DNA of 64,000 bases from Sediminibacterium sp. (GCF_019264485.1 NZ_JAHVAA010000004.1:1-64000), one strand, 5' to 3'; counted from the first letter of the stretch, positions 45,470 through 54,482 are shown. Notes: a model not told the origin generated them from the sequence alone. Translations and numbers: made by a program.

Positions 45470-46321
45470 CTATGTTGCAGACTGATCTGTTTTCGCGCTT
45501 TCCCAGCCAATAATAGCGGTCTTGCGTGTTGGCCCCCACATATATCCGCCTATTTGTCCGGATGACTGTATTACCCGATGACAGGGTATAAGATAAGCAA
45601 CCGGGTTACTACCGATAGCCGTTCCAACGGCTCTGGAAGCATTCGTATTACCAATTTGTGCTGCGATGTTTCCGTAAGTAGACAGTTTACCCATTGGTAC
45701 TTTTAACAAAGACTCCCATACTTTGAGTTGAAAGTCGGTTCCTTTTAAATGCAGTTTTATGTTGGATAATTTTGACCAGTCGTTCTGAAAAATGAACAGG
45801 GCATTTTGTTGTATGATATCTAATTTTTGCTGGCAAGTGGCATTGGGGAATTTGTCTTTCAGGTCGTTCAGTGCTTTTGTTTCATCTTCTTCAAAAGCCA
45901 TATAGCATATACCTTTGGGTGTGGATGCTATGATGAGGTTTCCGAACGGACTCTCCGCATAACTGAAGTGGATATGAAGTGCTGCGCCTCCGTTTTTATA
46001 TTCGGCGGGTGTCATGCCTTCGATATTGATAAAAAGATCGTGCAGCCTGCTGGTACCCGACAGTCCTATTTCCATGGCGGTATCAAAAAGTGTAGCCTGT
46101 TGTTCTTTCAGTAATTTTTTTGCGTGTTCGGTGCTGATGTATTGCAGAAATTTTTTGGGTGTAGTACCTGCCCATTCGCTGAATAACCGCTGAAAATGAA
46201 AAGGACTTACATGTACCTGCTTTGCCAGCTCTTCAAGACTCGGTTGCTGCCTGAAGTTGGTATTAATGTATTCAATGGCTGCTGCTATACGGTTATAGTT
46301 GAGTTGTTGTTGTTCGTTCAT
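45470..46321 (-). CDS. AraC-type HTH fused to methylated-DNA-cysteine methyltransferase
   Basis: 283 residues. Residues 8-105 are an AraC HTH (LAKQVHVSPFHFQRLFSEWAGTTP). Residues 115-275 are an Ogt-type O6-methylguanine repair domain with the acceptor cysteine in PCHRVIQSSGQIGGYMWG. It lacks the N-terminal zinc/phosphotriester domain of E. coli Ada, so it cannot sense methyl phosphotriesters the same way. It probably repairs alkylated guanine and may also regulate genes. Confidence 0.94.
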   Translation of the reverse strand: MNEQQQLNYNRIAAAIEYINTNFRQQPSLEELAKQVHVSPFHFQRLFSEWAGTTPKKFLQYISTEHAKKLLKEQQATLFDTAMEIGLSGTSRLHDLFINIEGMTPAEYKNGGAALHIHFSYAESPFGNLIIASTPKGICYMAFEEDETKALNDLKDKFPNATCQQKLDIIQQNALFIFQNDWSKLSNIKLHLKGTDFQLKVWESLLKVPMGKLSTYGNIAAQIGNTNASRAVGTAIGSNPVAYLIPCHRVIQSSGQIGGYMWGPTRKTAIIGWESAKTDQSAT

Positions 46322-46413
46322 ACCATGTATTATAGAACACTAATTTCAGGATTCATCAGCCCTTATACAACCCGAAAATTGCGGAATATGAAGATCTGAA
46401 AAAAATCCATGCC

Positions 46414-46456
46414 TCAGTGTTGCTCTCCAAAGGACTCCTACGGAGAGCAACACTGA
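46414..46456 (-). terminator. Terminator of the serine hydrolase gene
   Basis: TCAGTGTTGCTCTCC (46414-46428) pairs with its exact complement at 46442-46456 around a 13-nt loop (AAAGGACTCCTAC). About 10 nt past the hydrolase stop. Confidence 0.8.
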
Positions 46457-46466
46457 AAAGGGGAAC

Positions 46467-47939
46467 TTATTTTTTATTCCAGAGTTCAGTTCCGAGATAG
46501 AACTTTTCTGTTAGCAGTTTTTCAATCAGTTTCATATCATTGTCTCCATTGAGAAAAATGAGCCAGCCATTTTTACTTTTTGGAAAAATAACAGCCAGTG
46601 TACTTACGCCGGGATCTTTGCCGCTGTGCAGCAATATATATTCATCGTTACTAAACCCTGTTATTTTTTCCCATCCCAAACCAAAATAATCATGGTCCTT
46701 AAGCATTACCTGGTTTTTATGCATCTCTTCCTGTACCGACTGTGATAAACCTGCTCCCTGTAAAACATACACCAGAAAGTTACCATAATCTTCTACGGTG
46801 GTTAATAGGTTTGCTGCTGCATTCGCTTTGTAATACCTCACAGTTTCATGTGCATTGCCATTCTTGTCATAATTACGAACATACCTTGTGGTATCCATCG
46901 ATGTATCCCACCAGAAATGTGTATCCTTCATATCAGCCGGCTTAAACAACAGTTCATCTGCCAGTTGTTCCAGGCTTTTCCCAAATTTTAGTTCCAATGC
47001 TTTGCGCAGGTACTCATACCCTTCTCCGGAGTACTGAAATTTTGTACCGGGTTCAAATGCAAAACTTAGTTTTTTCGACTCGTGCATGTATCGCCAGTTA
47101 GGAAAACCGGTTTGGTGTGAAAGAATGATTCTGGCGGTTAACTTATGCATCCATGGATTATTTCCGAGATCGGGGTCTTTCCAATATAAATCCAGGGGTT
47201 CATCTAAACCTAGTTTCCCTTCACTCACCAATTTCAAAGCTACTATTGCAGTAATAGGTTTGGTGAGAGAAGCTACTTTAAAAATGGCATTGTAAGGTGC
47301 GGGTCTTTCCTTATCGAGGGTTCCGAACACATTTATTTTCTGTAGCCTGCCATTTTCAATGATGCCCATTCCTAAAGCAGGTACTTTTTCTGCTTTGAGC
47401 CATGATTCAATTTCCTTTTCTACCGGAATAGCTGCAGTTGATTCATTGGGTTCTTTATGGTCATAACTCAATACTTCTTTCAGTAGCCATGTTTCGTTTT
47501 CCCATAACCAAACATGGGTAAACCTGGCCCTGTTGGTATGGCGATCTGCCTTATTGGGTTCCCTTATATAAAAATCGTGTACCCCATTTTGAATGGCTCC
47601 ATAGAGTTTACCTTCCTTGTACAAGGGAAATACTTTGAGGCTGTTTTCGGTTAGTTTCCGGATGGGTTTCTGGTTGAGATTACCGCAGATATTCTTTCGC
47701 ACACTTTCCAGAAAATCCTGCCGGTTCTGTATGCCACCCTGGTCGTGGAAGAAGATCAGATCCTTATGAACGGCTTTGTTCAGGTAGTCAAGATCACAAA
47801 GGTTGAAGCTGCGTTCAAAAAAAATACTGTCCTGCTTTTTCATTTGCAGGAACAGTTCCGAGGTTTTGGCCACCTGTGCATGGCTAAGGCAGATGCTTAA
47901 ATGGGTAAAAATCAGGGCAAGAAAGCGCTTGTACATCAT
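46467..47939 (-). CDS. Secreted serine beta-lactamase-type hydrolase with DUF4440 domain
   Basis: 490 residues. Signal peptide MMYKRFLALIFTHLSICLSHAQ; residues 25-145 are an NTF2/SnoaL-like DUF4440 domain (FERSFNLCDLDYLNKAVHKD, TRARFTHVWLWENETWLLKE in part). Residues 160-485 are a class C beta-lactamase/PBP-like domain: catalytic S-x-x-K in VASLTKPITAI, YSGEGYEYL as the tyrosine motif, and HSGKDPG as the third motif. Likely a periplasmic peptidase or esterase rather than an antibiotic resistance enzyme. The fusion order is unusual but seen in this phylum. Confidence 0.9.
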   Translation of the reverse strand: MMYKRFLALIFTHLSICLSHAQVAKTSELFLQMKKQDSIFFERSFNLCDLDYLNKAVHKDLIFFHDQGGIQNRQDFLESVRKNICGNLNQKPIRKLTENSLKVFPLYKEGKLYGAIQNGVHDFYIREPNKADRHTNRARFTHVWLWENETWLLKEVLSYDHKEPNESTAAIPVEKEIESWLKAEKVPALGMGIIENGRLQKINVFGTLDKERPAPYNAIFKVASLTKPITAIVALKLVSEGKLGLDEPLDLYWKDPDLGNNPWMHKLTARIILSHQTGFPNWRYMHESKKLSFAFEPGTKFQYSGEGYEYLRKALELKFGKSLEQLADELLFKPADMKDTHFWWDTSMDTTRYVRNYDKNGNAHETVRYYKANAAANLLTTVEDYGNFLVYVLQGAGLSQSVQEEMHKNQVMLKDHDYFGLGWEKITGFSNDEYILLHSGKDPGVSTLAVIFPKSKNGWLIFLNGDNDMKLIEKLLTEKFYLGTELWNKK

Positions 47940-48036
47940 GAATTATTTTACGGCAAAGATTGGGGGCAGCATAGCTATTTTCCCAAAAAACGGCCCGCCA
48001 ATAGGCCGCCAATTAGCCGTCAAAGGCTTGTCAGGC

Positions 48037-48576
48037 TTAGATTAAGCTAAATTTCAGCCTGATGGCAGGCTCTTTCTTTTTATCGAGGGAAATGGCATTC
48101 CAGAGAATGAGTATAATATTACTCAATGCCAGTAGTATCATCACAACTAGAGTAAACCCGTTACTTAATGATAGCCAGTTTTTGAGAAAAGCGGCCAGCA
48201 TAAACAATACAAATGCTCCCACCGTCCATAGTATCTGAACAGAGACCAGTTGCTTTGCCATGGGAACAGGGTCTTTTTTCAGGAGCATAATAACCCATGG
48301 TAAAATAATATTCAGGGGTGGTAAAAAAGCTACGGGGAGGGATGACAGGTTAACCAGTTTCAGGAAGCCCAGCGGTACAGACGTCTGCTTTTCAACAGAT
48401 TTTACCAGTTCGTCCTGTTCTACACTCAGGGTTTTGGCTAATATTTTGAGGGTGTAGCCTTTAGGATCAGTGCCCGCTTCAATACGTTGTATGGTTCTTA
48501 CAGATACCCCCGATTGTTCGGCCAGTTCTTCCTGAGTAAGGTTTGCCTTCTCGCGGGCTGTTTTTAATTTCGACAT
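48037..48576 (-). CDS. XRE-type HTH regulator with membrane domain
   Basis: 179 residues. Residues 5-60 are a full XRE HTH (LTQEELAEQSGVSVRTIQRIEAG). The rest has three or four membrane helices (FLPPLNIILPWVIMLL, LWTVGAFVLFMLAAFL, FTLVVMILLALSNIILIL) resembling the DUF4870 pattern. It may sense a membrane state. It starts before and reads toward the serine hydrolase gene 98 bp away, which it may control. Confidence 0.86.
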   Translation of the reverse strand: MSKLKTAREKANLTQEELAEQSGVSVRTIQRIEAGTDPKGYTLKILAKTLSVEQDELVKSVEKQTSVPLGFLKLVNLSSLPVAFLPPLNIILPWVIMLLKKDPVPMAKQLVSVQILWTVGAFVLFMLAAFLKNWLSLSNGFTLVVMILLALSNIILILWNAISLDKKKEPAIRLKFSLI

Positions 48577-48631
48577 ACCGATTGCTGCTTTTTACGCCCT
48601 GCAAAATAGATAAGTATTGTGTACCAGCGTA

Positions 48632-48698
48632 TTTCTTGATTTCTTGATTTCTTGATTTCTTGGTTTCTTGATTTCTTGATTCTTGATTTCTTGATTCT
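48632..48698. repeat. TTTCTTGA tandem repeat
   Basis: About eight to nine copies of an 8-mer (TTTCTTGA), with one G variant (TTTCTTGG) and two copies shortened by one base. It lies between the XRE/membrane regulator start and the stop of the next gene. Confidence 0.88.
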
Positions 48699-48729
48699 TA
48701 CTCTCTCTATTCCTCTGAAAAAAAACAAA

Positions 48730-49197
48730 CTATAAGCCCTGACGTACTGTTTTCCGGTACTCATTTCCTGTCATATCGCTTCGTTTGAGTTCAAGGGTGT
48801 ACTCGCCTGCCAGCCTCGTTTCGAGAATAATACGGTAAGGGAAACGGGAATAGTAGGTGCTGTTGTTGATTTTTGTCCAACGGTAATACTTATCGGACAA
48901 GATATTATCCAGAAACTTTTGGTAACAGCTATCACAGGTCAATACTTTTTTTTCTTTGTAACAGCGGTTATTGTTGTCGAAGAAAAGAAGGAGATCGAAG
49001 TTTTGAACAGAAGAATCGCGCACCAGATAACTGAGTGTGGTATCTGATTCCTGCAGGAGGATATTCATATTTGAATTATGCGCTTTTGTTTTCTCGAGTT
49101 TCTTTCTGGCTTTTTCTCTGGTAAGATCAATATAGCCCTGCGCGAGTGACAGTTGCGACATGCAAATACCAAAAAGGAGAAACAGGGTATATTTCAT
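48730..49197 (-). CDS. Secreted protein of unknown function
   Basis: 155 residues. Signal peptide MKYTLFLLFGICMSQLSLAQ, then a small mixed-fold protein with a lysine-rich helix (TREKARKKLEKTKAHN) and LTCDSCYQKFLDN, a C-x-x-C pair. A C-x-x-C in an exported protein could be a disulfide. No family recognised; not linked to a neighbour by tight spacing. Confidence 0.7.
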   Translation of the reverse strand: MKYTLFLLFGICMSQLSLAQGYIDLTREKARKKLEKTKAHNSNMNILLQESDTTLSYLVRDSSVQNFDLLLFFDNNNRCYKEKKVLTCDSCYQKFLDNILSDKYYRWTKINNSTYYSRFPYRIILETRLAGEYTLELKRSDMTGNEYRKTVRQGL

Positions 49198-49250
49198 ACA
49201 AAAAGAACATGTTGATATACAGTAGTAAGGTATAGAAATTTTAGGAAATC

Positions 49251-49505
49251 TTATTTCAGCTTTCGCTGTTCTAAAAGTTCTTCCAGTTCTTTTATTCTTT
49301 TCTTTTTCGGATCATTCACCATTCTATAAATAAGGTATAACGGAATAAGGGTGAACATACCCCAATTGCTTTTAATAACACTGTAGCATATAATGCCGAT
49401 TAAAAAACCAATAAAAAAAGCATTGGTAATGAAAGATGATTTCATTTTTTTGGCTTCGTTTAATAATTCCTGATCGGTTAAGGTTGAAAAGTCTGTGTTT
49501 TCCAT
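49251..49505 (-). CDS. Small two-TM protein of unknown function
   Basis: 84 residues: short acidic start (MENTDFSTLTDQELLNEAKKMK), two adjacent membrane segments (AFFIGFLIGIICYSVI and MFTLIPLYLIYRMV), and a charged tail (KKKRIKELEELLEQRKLK). Such small proteins are common in this phylum and unnamed. It lies 53 bp upstream of the start of the secreted gene just above; both are on the minus strand. Confidence 0.7.
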   Translation of the reverse strand: MENTDFSTLTDQELLNEAKKMKSSFITNAFFIGFLIGIICYSVIKSNWGMFTLIPLYLIYRMVNDPKKKRIKELEELLEQRKLK

Positions 49506-49703
49506 TTTAGTGTGTAGTTGTTACGCTGATAGTCCTTCCCTTTCGCATTGGTTTTTCAAAAATTATCACGCAGATGCTACCGGCTCTGTATTGAAATGTT
49601 ATTTAGTACTGTTAGTAATATTAATAAGCAGGTTTCCTAAGATACAAAGTGAATTTTATATTTAAAGCAGTGTTCCCGGAACGAATTCGACATGTTGGTC
49701 GGA

Positions 49704-49738
49704 ATAACCAACAGCCCCTGAAAGAGGCTGTTGGTTAT
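49704..49738 (-). terminator. Hairpin terminator after the esterase-like gene
   Basis: ATAACCAACAGCC (49704-49716) pairs exactly with 49726-49738 around a 9-nt loop, about 36 nt past the stop of the hydrolase gene. No T run follows on the minus strand. Confidence 0.7.
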
Positions 49739-49774
49739 CAAAATAGCGAGAAGTATTTAATTTTTACCCGGCAT

Positions 49775-50725
49775 TTATTTATTGGCTTTTAAAAACTTAT
49801 TTACATCGAGCCAGTGAATAAATGCATCAAACCAACGATTACTGGTTCTGCCCGGATTGCCCAGTCCAAAACCATGACCACCATTCTGGTAAAGATGAAA
49901 TTCTACAGGTATGCCGGCTTTAAACCAGGATTCAATTACACCGAACTGTCCCCTGAAAAGAAAATCGTCAGAAGCAATTACATTAAACATAGGTGGTGCA
50001 TTTTTTGGTACAGTAACCGGACCCATTCCGCCGTAAACCGGACCAATAAAAGCCAGCTTCATGGTTTTTGAATTGAGTGTTGAATGCATGGTTAAACCTG
50101 CGCCGGCAGAAAAACCAATCATTCCTATTCTGTTGATGTCAACACCCCATTCATTTGCACGTTTTAGAATAAGTGCATAAGCAGCTTCAGCATCGGCCAG
50201 TTGGTTAGAAAGATCCATCTGTTGCGGAGGTGCAGGTGTGTTTTTTTTTGATGTGTCTGCAGGAGGCGGTGGAGTTACAGTACGCGGGCGGTTCATCCAG
50301 GCGGAGAAGTCTTCCAGTTTATCAGGGGTAGGATGCAGACGGTACTTCAATACAAAAGCAGCAATTCCTTTATCGGCAAGTGCCTGGGCAACTTCCCATC
50401 CTTCGTTACCCAGTGAGAGCCATCGGAAACCACCGCCTGGCGCTACAATAACTGCTGCACCATTTGCTGTACCTGGTTTAGGCAGAAAAGGAGTTAAAGT
50501 TGCCGTGGTAATATTTCTTGCCATTGGATCGCCCCACTGACGAAACCATGATTCAGATGCGGGCTGATCCTTTACACCACCAGTACCAAGCAATATGGCA
50601 TTAGGTTCCGGAGGCGCTTTTAAAGGATAGATGGTTCCGTCCTGTGCTTTTGTTACTACTGATAAAATCAGTAAGGCAGTCGCTAAAATAGATGATTTAG
50701 CAAAGGTCTTAAGATTGCAGGTCAT
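49775..50725 (-). CDS. Secreted alpha/beta-hydrolase, acetyl-xylan-esterase-like
   Basis: 316 residues. Signal peptide ends ...LSVVTKAQ. The oxyanion motif is VIVAPGGGFRWLS, the nucleophile elbow GFSAGAGLTM, an acid in VIASDDFLF and the final histidine in NGGHGFGLG, matching the hydrolases annotated as carbohydrate esterases or xylanase-like. A proline/threonine-rich loop (PRTVTPPPPADTSKKNTPAP in part) near residue 145 is inserted. Likely removes acyl groups from plant or microbial polysaccharide; no other polysaccharide genes are close. Confidence 0.88.
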   Translation of the reverse strand: MTCNLKTFAKSSILATALLILSVVTKAQDGTIYPLKAPPEPNAILLGTGGVKDQPASESWFRQWGDPMARNITTATLTPFLPKPGTANGAAVIVAPGGGFRWLSLGNEGWEVAQALADKGIAAFVLKYRLHPTPDKLEDFSAWMNRPRTVTPPPPADTSKKNTPAPPQQMDLSNQLADAEAAYALILKRANEWGVDINRIGMIGFSAGAGLTMHSTLNSKTMKLAFIGPVYGGMGPVTVPKNAPPMFNVIASDDFLFRGQFGVIESWFKAGIPVEFHLYQNGGHGFGLGNPGRTSNRWFDAFIHWLDVNKFLKANK

Positions 50726-50968
50726 GTTAGCTTGTTTTATGATTAAAAAAGAAGGTCAGTCTTTTTGGTACTAATGTGTAGGACTATACGAAGAAGTATG
50801 GCAAGTTTCAATCGTTGACAGACCTGAATTAGTAAGGTTTAAATTAATAAATTAATTGTAAAACTTACAATTAATAAGGCAGCTTTTTAGTCAGTATCAG
50901 AAACGCAGTACATAAATGAGATTTTATTGCCTGCATTTAATGTTTAAGTTAGTCGTCTTGGTATTTTT

Positions 50969-51220
50969 TTGATTCTATTTTTAATTTTTTTCTGCCCTTT
51001 TAGGGGTGAAAAAAAACAGCTTCAGAAAAAGATAGGGCAACGCATCATCGCATTACGCGAAGAGAAGGGCTGGACGCAGGCCGACTTGGCCAGGGCTTGT
51101 AATAAAGACAGACAAGCCATTGAGATTATTGAGAATGGAAAAGTGAATCCTACTATTTTTTCGCTTTATGAAATTGCGAGGGCGTTGGAGGTTGAGTTAA
51201 GCATTTTGGTAGAGTTATGA
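50969..51220 (+). CDS. Small XRE-type HTH protein
   Basis: Up to 83 residues. From about residue 20 it is a clean XRE HTH: GQRIIALREEKGWTQADLAR, then NKDRQAIEIIENGKVNPTI. The frame has no ATG; the upstream part read from a TTG at 50969 (MILFLIFFCPFRGEK) has no family match. It may start at a non-ATG codon or have lost its true start. The 3' half is duplicated at 51545-51694. Its stop overlaps the end of the convergent antitoxin-like gene by six bases. Confidence 0.7.
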   Translation: MILFLIFFCPFRGEKKQLQKKIGQRIIALREEKGWTQADLARACNKDRQAIEIIENGKVNPTIFSLYEIARALEVELSILVEL

Positions 51221-51460
51221 TCGGCCCTCAGTATTTCTATTTCTTAACTTCTTGCTTGATTTAATATCGCCGATTATTTCTGTTGCAGATTTTGATGAGG
51301 CAAAAGCGCCAAATGATTTGTAAAACTTAGCACCTTTCGTATTATTCTTGTTCTTCAATGATTTTGAAAGATTTTCTATCAACCCAATTTTATGCGAAGA
51401 ACTTAAGCCTTCAAATAAACCTTTATAGGTTTCAATGATATGTTTGTCTGTATAGTTCAT
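51215..51460 (-). CDS. Antitoxin-like protein without its toxin
   Basis: 81 residues: IIETYKGLFEGLSSSHKIGL, ENLSKSLKNKN and FYKSFGAFASSKSATEII-x-DIKSSKKLR. This layout matches small Bacteroidota proteins that precede PIN-domain toxins as antitoxins. Here the match stops after KSSKKLRNR, and no PIN gene follows: the 3' end runs straight into the XRE gene. It seems to be an antitoxin remnant whose toxin was lost. I rely on recalled family pattern, so a search is needed. Confidence 0.5.
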   Translation of the reverse strand: MNYTDKHIIETYKGLFEGLSSSHKIGLIENLSKSLKNKNNTKGAKFYKSFGAFASSKSATEIIGDIKSSKKLRNRNTEGRS

Positions 51461-51544
51461 TGTAGATTTTAAAATAAAGTTATTGAACTTTCTTACGTTT
51501 CGCAGGCATTATACAAAATCGTAAGGTTAAATAAATGAAAATGC

Positions 51545-51694
51545 TGGAGCCAGACCAATCTGGCCAGGGCTTGTAATAAAGACAGGCAAACCATTGAGAT
51601 TATTGAGAATGGAAAAGTGAACCCTACTATTTTTTCGCTTTATGAAATTGCGAAAGCATTGGAGGTGGGATTGGAGGAATTGGTTGTTATTTAA
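51545..51694 (+). pseudogene. 5'-truncated duplicate of the small XRE gene
   Basis: In frame from TGG at 51545 it reads W-S-Q-T-N then LARACNKDRQTIEIIENGKV, NPTIFSLYEIAKALEVGLEE, ending at TAA 51692. It nearly repeats codons of the gene at 50969-51220 from its tryptophan onward. Upstream the frame meets a TGA, so the first helix and start codon are missing. The copy is in direct orientation about 470 bp from the original. Confidence 0.8.
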
Positions 51695-51761
51695 AATCTA
51701 CATTTATAGTTTAAACTTCTTTGACTTTCATTTCTAGAGATTACCAACTAGTAAAAAGTAA

Positions 51762-52394
51762 TTATTCAGAAAATTCGAATTGCATTACCTTTAAATAATA
51801 ATTTCGCCCAAGTTCCTTTCGAATTGAGTCTACTTCAATAGCCATATTAACTTGATCCTTATTTAAGTTTGAAAAATCAACTTTTACTGGATCATTATTA
51901 GGATAAGTCTTGCTGATGTAATTTAGACTACCTATGATTTCATTATTAAATTCGGCTCTGATCATTGCCCATATATATTTAATATAATGCCCTAAAACAG
52001 TTATTTCTAACCAACTACTCGGGACGCTATATTTCTGACTATCAGGTACAACAAATTTTCCCGAATCGCGCCAAGGATGAGCTATAATATTATTTCTATA
52101 CTTATTAAGATCCTTCCATTTATTTATTCTGTTCACAATTGGTTTTGTTATTTTCTGAATATCACCGACTCTTTGCTTAAAGTCATTTTCCGAGTACTGG
52201 TATAAATTTTCTTTAAATTCAACTAGAAAAGAGACTGATTCCATTTGCAAATACTGAGCAAGGAGCATTGCTTCTTCTTCGTTAGCATTCTCTTGATGTA
52301 TTTTATCTACTATTAATTTTAATAAATTGCTGATGTTTAAATTGCATTTATACAAAATAAATAGCGACTCATATAATTTTATAGGTTCTGCCAT
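51762..52394 (-). CDS. HEPN-like protein of unknown function
   Basis: 210 residues, all-helical, no membrane segment. DLNKYRNNIIAHPWRDSG contains R-N-x(4)-H, the arrangement of HEPN RNase and nucleotide-binding proteins, placed between two long helices (LKLIVDKIHQENANEEEAML and HYIKYIWAMIRAEFNNEIIG). HEPN proteins often act in toxin-antitoxin or phage defence. Its neighbour 200 bp upstream is a TPR/membrane protein on the same strand. AT content is higher than in nearby core genes. The family call is a motif match only. Confidence 0.6.
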   Translation of the reverse strand: MAEPIKLYESLFILYKCNLNISNLLKLIVDKIHQENANEEEAMLLAQYLQMESVSFLVEFKENLYQYSENDFKQRVGDIQKITKPIVNRINKWKDLNKYRNNIIAHPWRDSGKFVVPDSQKYSVPSSWLEITVLGHYIKYIWAMIRAEFNNEIIGSLNYISKTYPNNDPVKVDFSNLNKDQVNMAIEVDSIRKELGRNYYLKVMQFEFSE

Positions 52395-52594
52395 TTTCAG
52401 ATAAATTGAAATTTAATTAAACGTCGCAAAGACAAAAGAATTTCATTATCCACATTAGTACTTTTCCGAAAGGCTTCTGTTCTTCACTACTCTATTAGTA
52501 AAATAAAAAGTAAATAGCGCCTCTTGGCTATGTAACAGGCAACGTTCTTTCGTGCCGCTGGATTCTTTTGTAGAACTGTCTTTATTTGAAAAAC

Positions 52595-53614
52595 CTACTG
52601 AGAATTAAATAGTTTTGCTATCGCTTCGGTTGCTTGAATAAATAAGAAAAGCAAAATTATACCGACTATAAGTATCCAAAATTTTTTGTCCTTAATCAAC
52701 TCAGCTTTTTTTGAAGAAAATAAAACAGAAAGTGTTATTGCAAATAAAATAAGAATTAGGCCAAGAGCAACAATGAAATATGTAGCCTCTAAAAAAGAAA
52801 AGTTTTTACCAATAGAAACAGTAGATAAAATGAATGCAACTATTGCTGAAAAAAAACCTAGTACTTCAATAATACGTTTTCTTTCATTATCCAATTCCTC
52901 CTTTACTTTATTCTTAAAATCACTTTCCATCGTTTTTAACTTAGTCTGAAAAATTAGGTGGTCGTCAATTCTTGCATTAAAGTCAACTAAGCCGTTATGA
53001 TAGGTTGCATCCATGTTAATATAAAAGTTCTCATCAAAGACAAGTTTCAAATACTCCTTCCCTTTTTGATATTCACCTTCCGCTATCAATCTAGTTAAAT
53101 AGCTATGTTCAGCACTAAATCTGTGTTTAAGATATACGCTATTCGAAGGTTCTATCTTAAGAGCAAGTTTGTATTCTGAGATTGCTAAAAGATAGCTGTT
53201 CTCTCTTCCATAATAATGGCCAAGCGTATGTCTAAATTCTGGATTTAGCGGGTATTTTTCAATTAAGTTTTCTAATTGCTTCTTACATTCATTATCAGGT
53301 AAAAAATTTACGATTATTTCAGACCGAATAAATTCGAGTACTTCTTTATTTGTAACTGCTGGGGCTATTAGCTTATCATCTAGGGACGCCAGAAAAACGC
53401 TTGGGTTTAAATCTTTAAACAATTCACCAAATGCCCAAATTTTCTTCCTCCAATCAAGCCTCCAATTTTGTAAATTAAACGATCCTATAGATTGTACTGT
53501 ATCCAGATATAAAGTAAATTTTGATAATGCAGCATTCTCGCCGACAATTTTTTTTGCCTTAACCAATTCAATAATGTCGTTAAGATGATTTGTATGTATA
53601 TCTTGATAGGCCAT
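52595..53614 (-). CDS. TPR-like protein with three C-terminal TM helices
   Basis: 339 residues. The N-terminal two-thirds is helical with a TPR-like stretch (FRHTLGHYYGRENSYLLAIS, EYKLALKIEPSNSVYL). A coiled linker (KNKVKEELDNERKRIIE) leads into three membrane helices: VLGFFSAIVAFILSTVSIG, YFIVALGLILILFAITLSVL and FWILIVGIILLFLFIQA. This sensor-plus-membrane plan is common in defence effectors that damage the inner membrane, but also in unrelated proteins. AT-rich. No family recognised. Confidence 0.65.
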   Translation of the reverse strand: MAYQDIHTNHLNDIIELVKAKKIVGENAALSKFTLYLDTVQSIGSFNLQNWRLDWRKKIWAFGELFKDLNPSVFLASLDDKLIAPAVTNKEVLEFIRSEIIVNFLPDNECKKQLENLIEKYPLNPEFRHTLGHYYGRENSYLLAISEYKLALKIEPSNSVYLKHRFSAEHSYLTRLIAEGEYQKGKEYLKLVFDENFYINMDATYHNGLVDFNARIDDHLIFQTKLKTMESDFKNKVKEELDNERKRIIEVLGFFSAIVAFILSTVSIGKNFSFLEATYFIVALGLILILFAITLSVLFSSKKAELIKDKKFWILIVGIILLFLFIQATEAIAKLFNSQ

Positions 53615-53756
53615 GGAACAGGGTTAAAATTTTCATTACCCCTAAATATAACAATCCCCCATCATATATAATAAAAAAATTGAAATGGAAGAAATTAGTA
53701 AAGTTAGATTGCTTCAACAAAAAGCTTATTTATAAATAACATACTACATTTATTCT

Positions 53757-53816
53757 AGAAATACCCTCTCGCATTCTTCCCACTAATAAAATTCATAAAC
53801 AGCCTTATTCACCATT
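53757..53816 (-). pseudogene. Decayed duplicate of the purF 3' end
   Basis: On the minus strand GTGAATAAGGCTG reads V-N-K-A; then, after a 1-nt frameshift, ATGAATTTTATTAGTGGGAA and following bases read MNFISGKNARGYF-stop. The intact purF ends ...VNKAFLNFIEGKNVRGY. About 50 of 60 bases agree with 54626-54680, in the same orientation. It lies 870 bp from the true purF end, just beyond the VanZ gene. Confidence 0.8.
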
Positions 53817-53827
53817 GTTGGGTTTCA

Positions 53828-54247
53828 TTATTGACTATTATCGGCTTCGTTGTGTTTTGTGGGTCTTTTTATAAAAACTGTAACACCAACATATACAACC
53901 CATAAAACTGAAAATGCAATTAGTCCTTTCAAATTCGACAGAATATCTTCTTTATCGTAACGGCCATGTATTCGTTTACGGAAAAACTGATTGGAATACT
54001 CCTGCGCATATTCTATAGACATTCCCAGCAAATACAGGAAAGCAAATATGAGGATGTGCCTGGTAAATCTTTTTTTTGCGAATAATACATTGAGAAATGC
54101 GGCTGCTAAAAAATAAAATAATGAATGTAACTCTTTGTCATAATGCCTGAAAGCCGATGGCAATTTTACCATAAAACCAATAATGGAAAGCACTAAGAAA
54201 AGAAAAGCCAAAAAAAGGTTGCTTTTTTTATTTTGGAATAATTTCAT
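53828..54247 (-). CDS. VanZ-family membrane protein
   Basis: 139 residues with four membrane helices. DKELHSLFYFLAAAFLNVLF, then IEYAQEYSNQFFRKR and a late acidic residue before DILSNLKGLIAF match the VanZ-like pattern (H near the start of helix 2, E-x-x-Q in helix 3, D...N..G). Family roles are loosely defined; some affect glycopeptide tolerance. It sits between the intact purF and a decayed copy of its 3' end, so it could have arrived with that duplication. Confidence 0.88.
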   Translation of the reverse strand: MKLFQNKKSNLFLAFLFLVLSIIGFMVKLPSAFRHYDKELHSLFYFLAAAFLNVLFAKKRFTRHILIFAFLYLLGMSIEYAQEYSNQFFRKRIHGRYDKEDILSNLKGLIAFSVLWVVYVGVTVFIKRPTKHNEADNSQ

Positions 54248-54482
54248 CTTGAACTGTCTGCTTGTTGAATGTTTCAGTTATATGCACAAACTAACACTAT
54301 TTGAAAAATGAGCGGAGAATTTTACAGGAAAGAAGGGTGAAGCTAGTTTGTAGTAAGTATACTAATGCCAAAGGCATTTGTGGTGACTTTTTTAGCAACA
54401 ACAGCGATCCGTATGGTAAAAAACACCTTAACTGTGTAATACGAACCTCTTCAAAAGAGTCTTCTGGAGACATTGCATAAAA

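Noticed and set aside
48564-48764. Minus-strand 66-codon frame through the TTTCTTGA tandem repeat
   Set aside because: The product is a translated repeat (KKSRNQEI units) overlapping two real genes.
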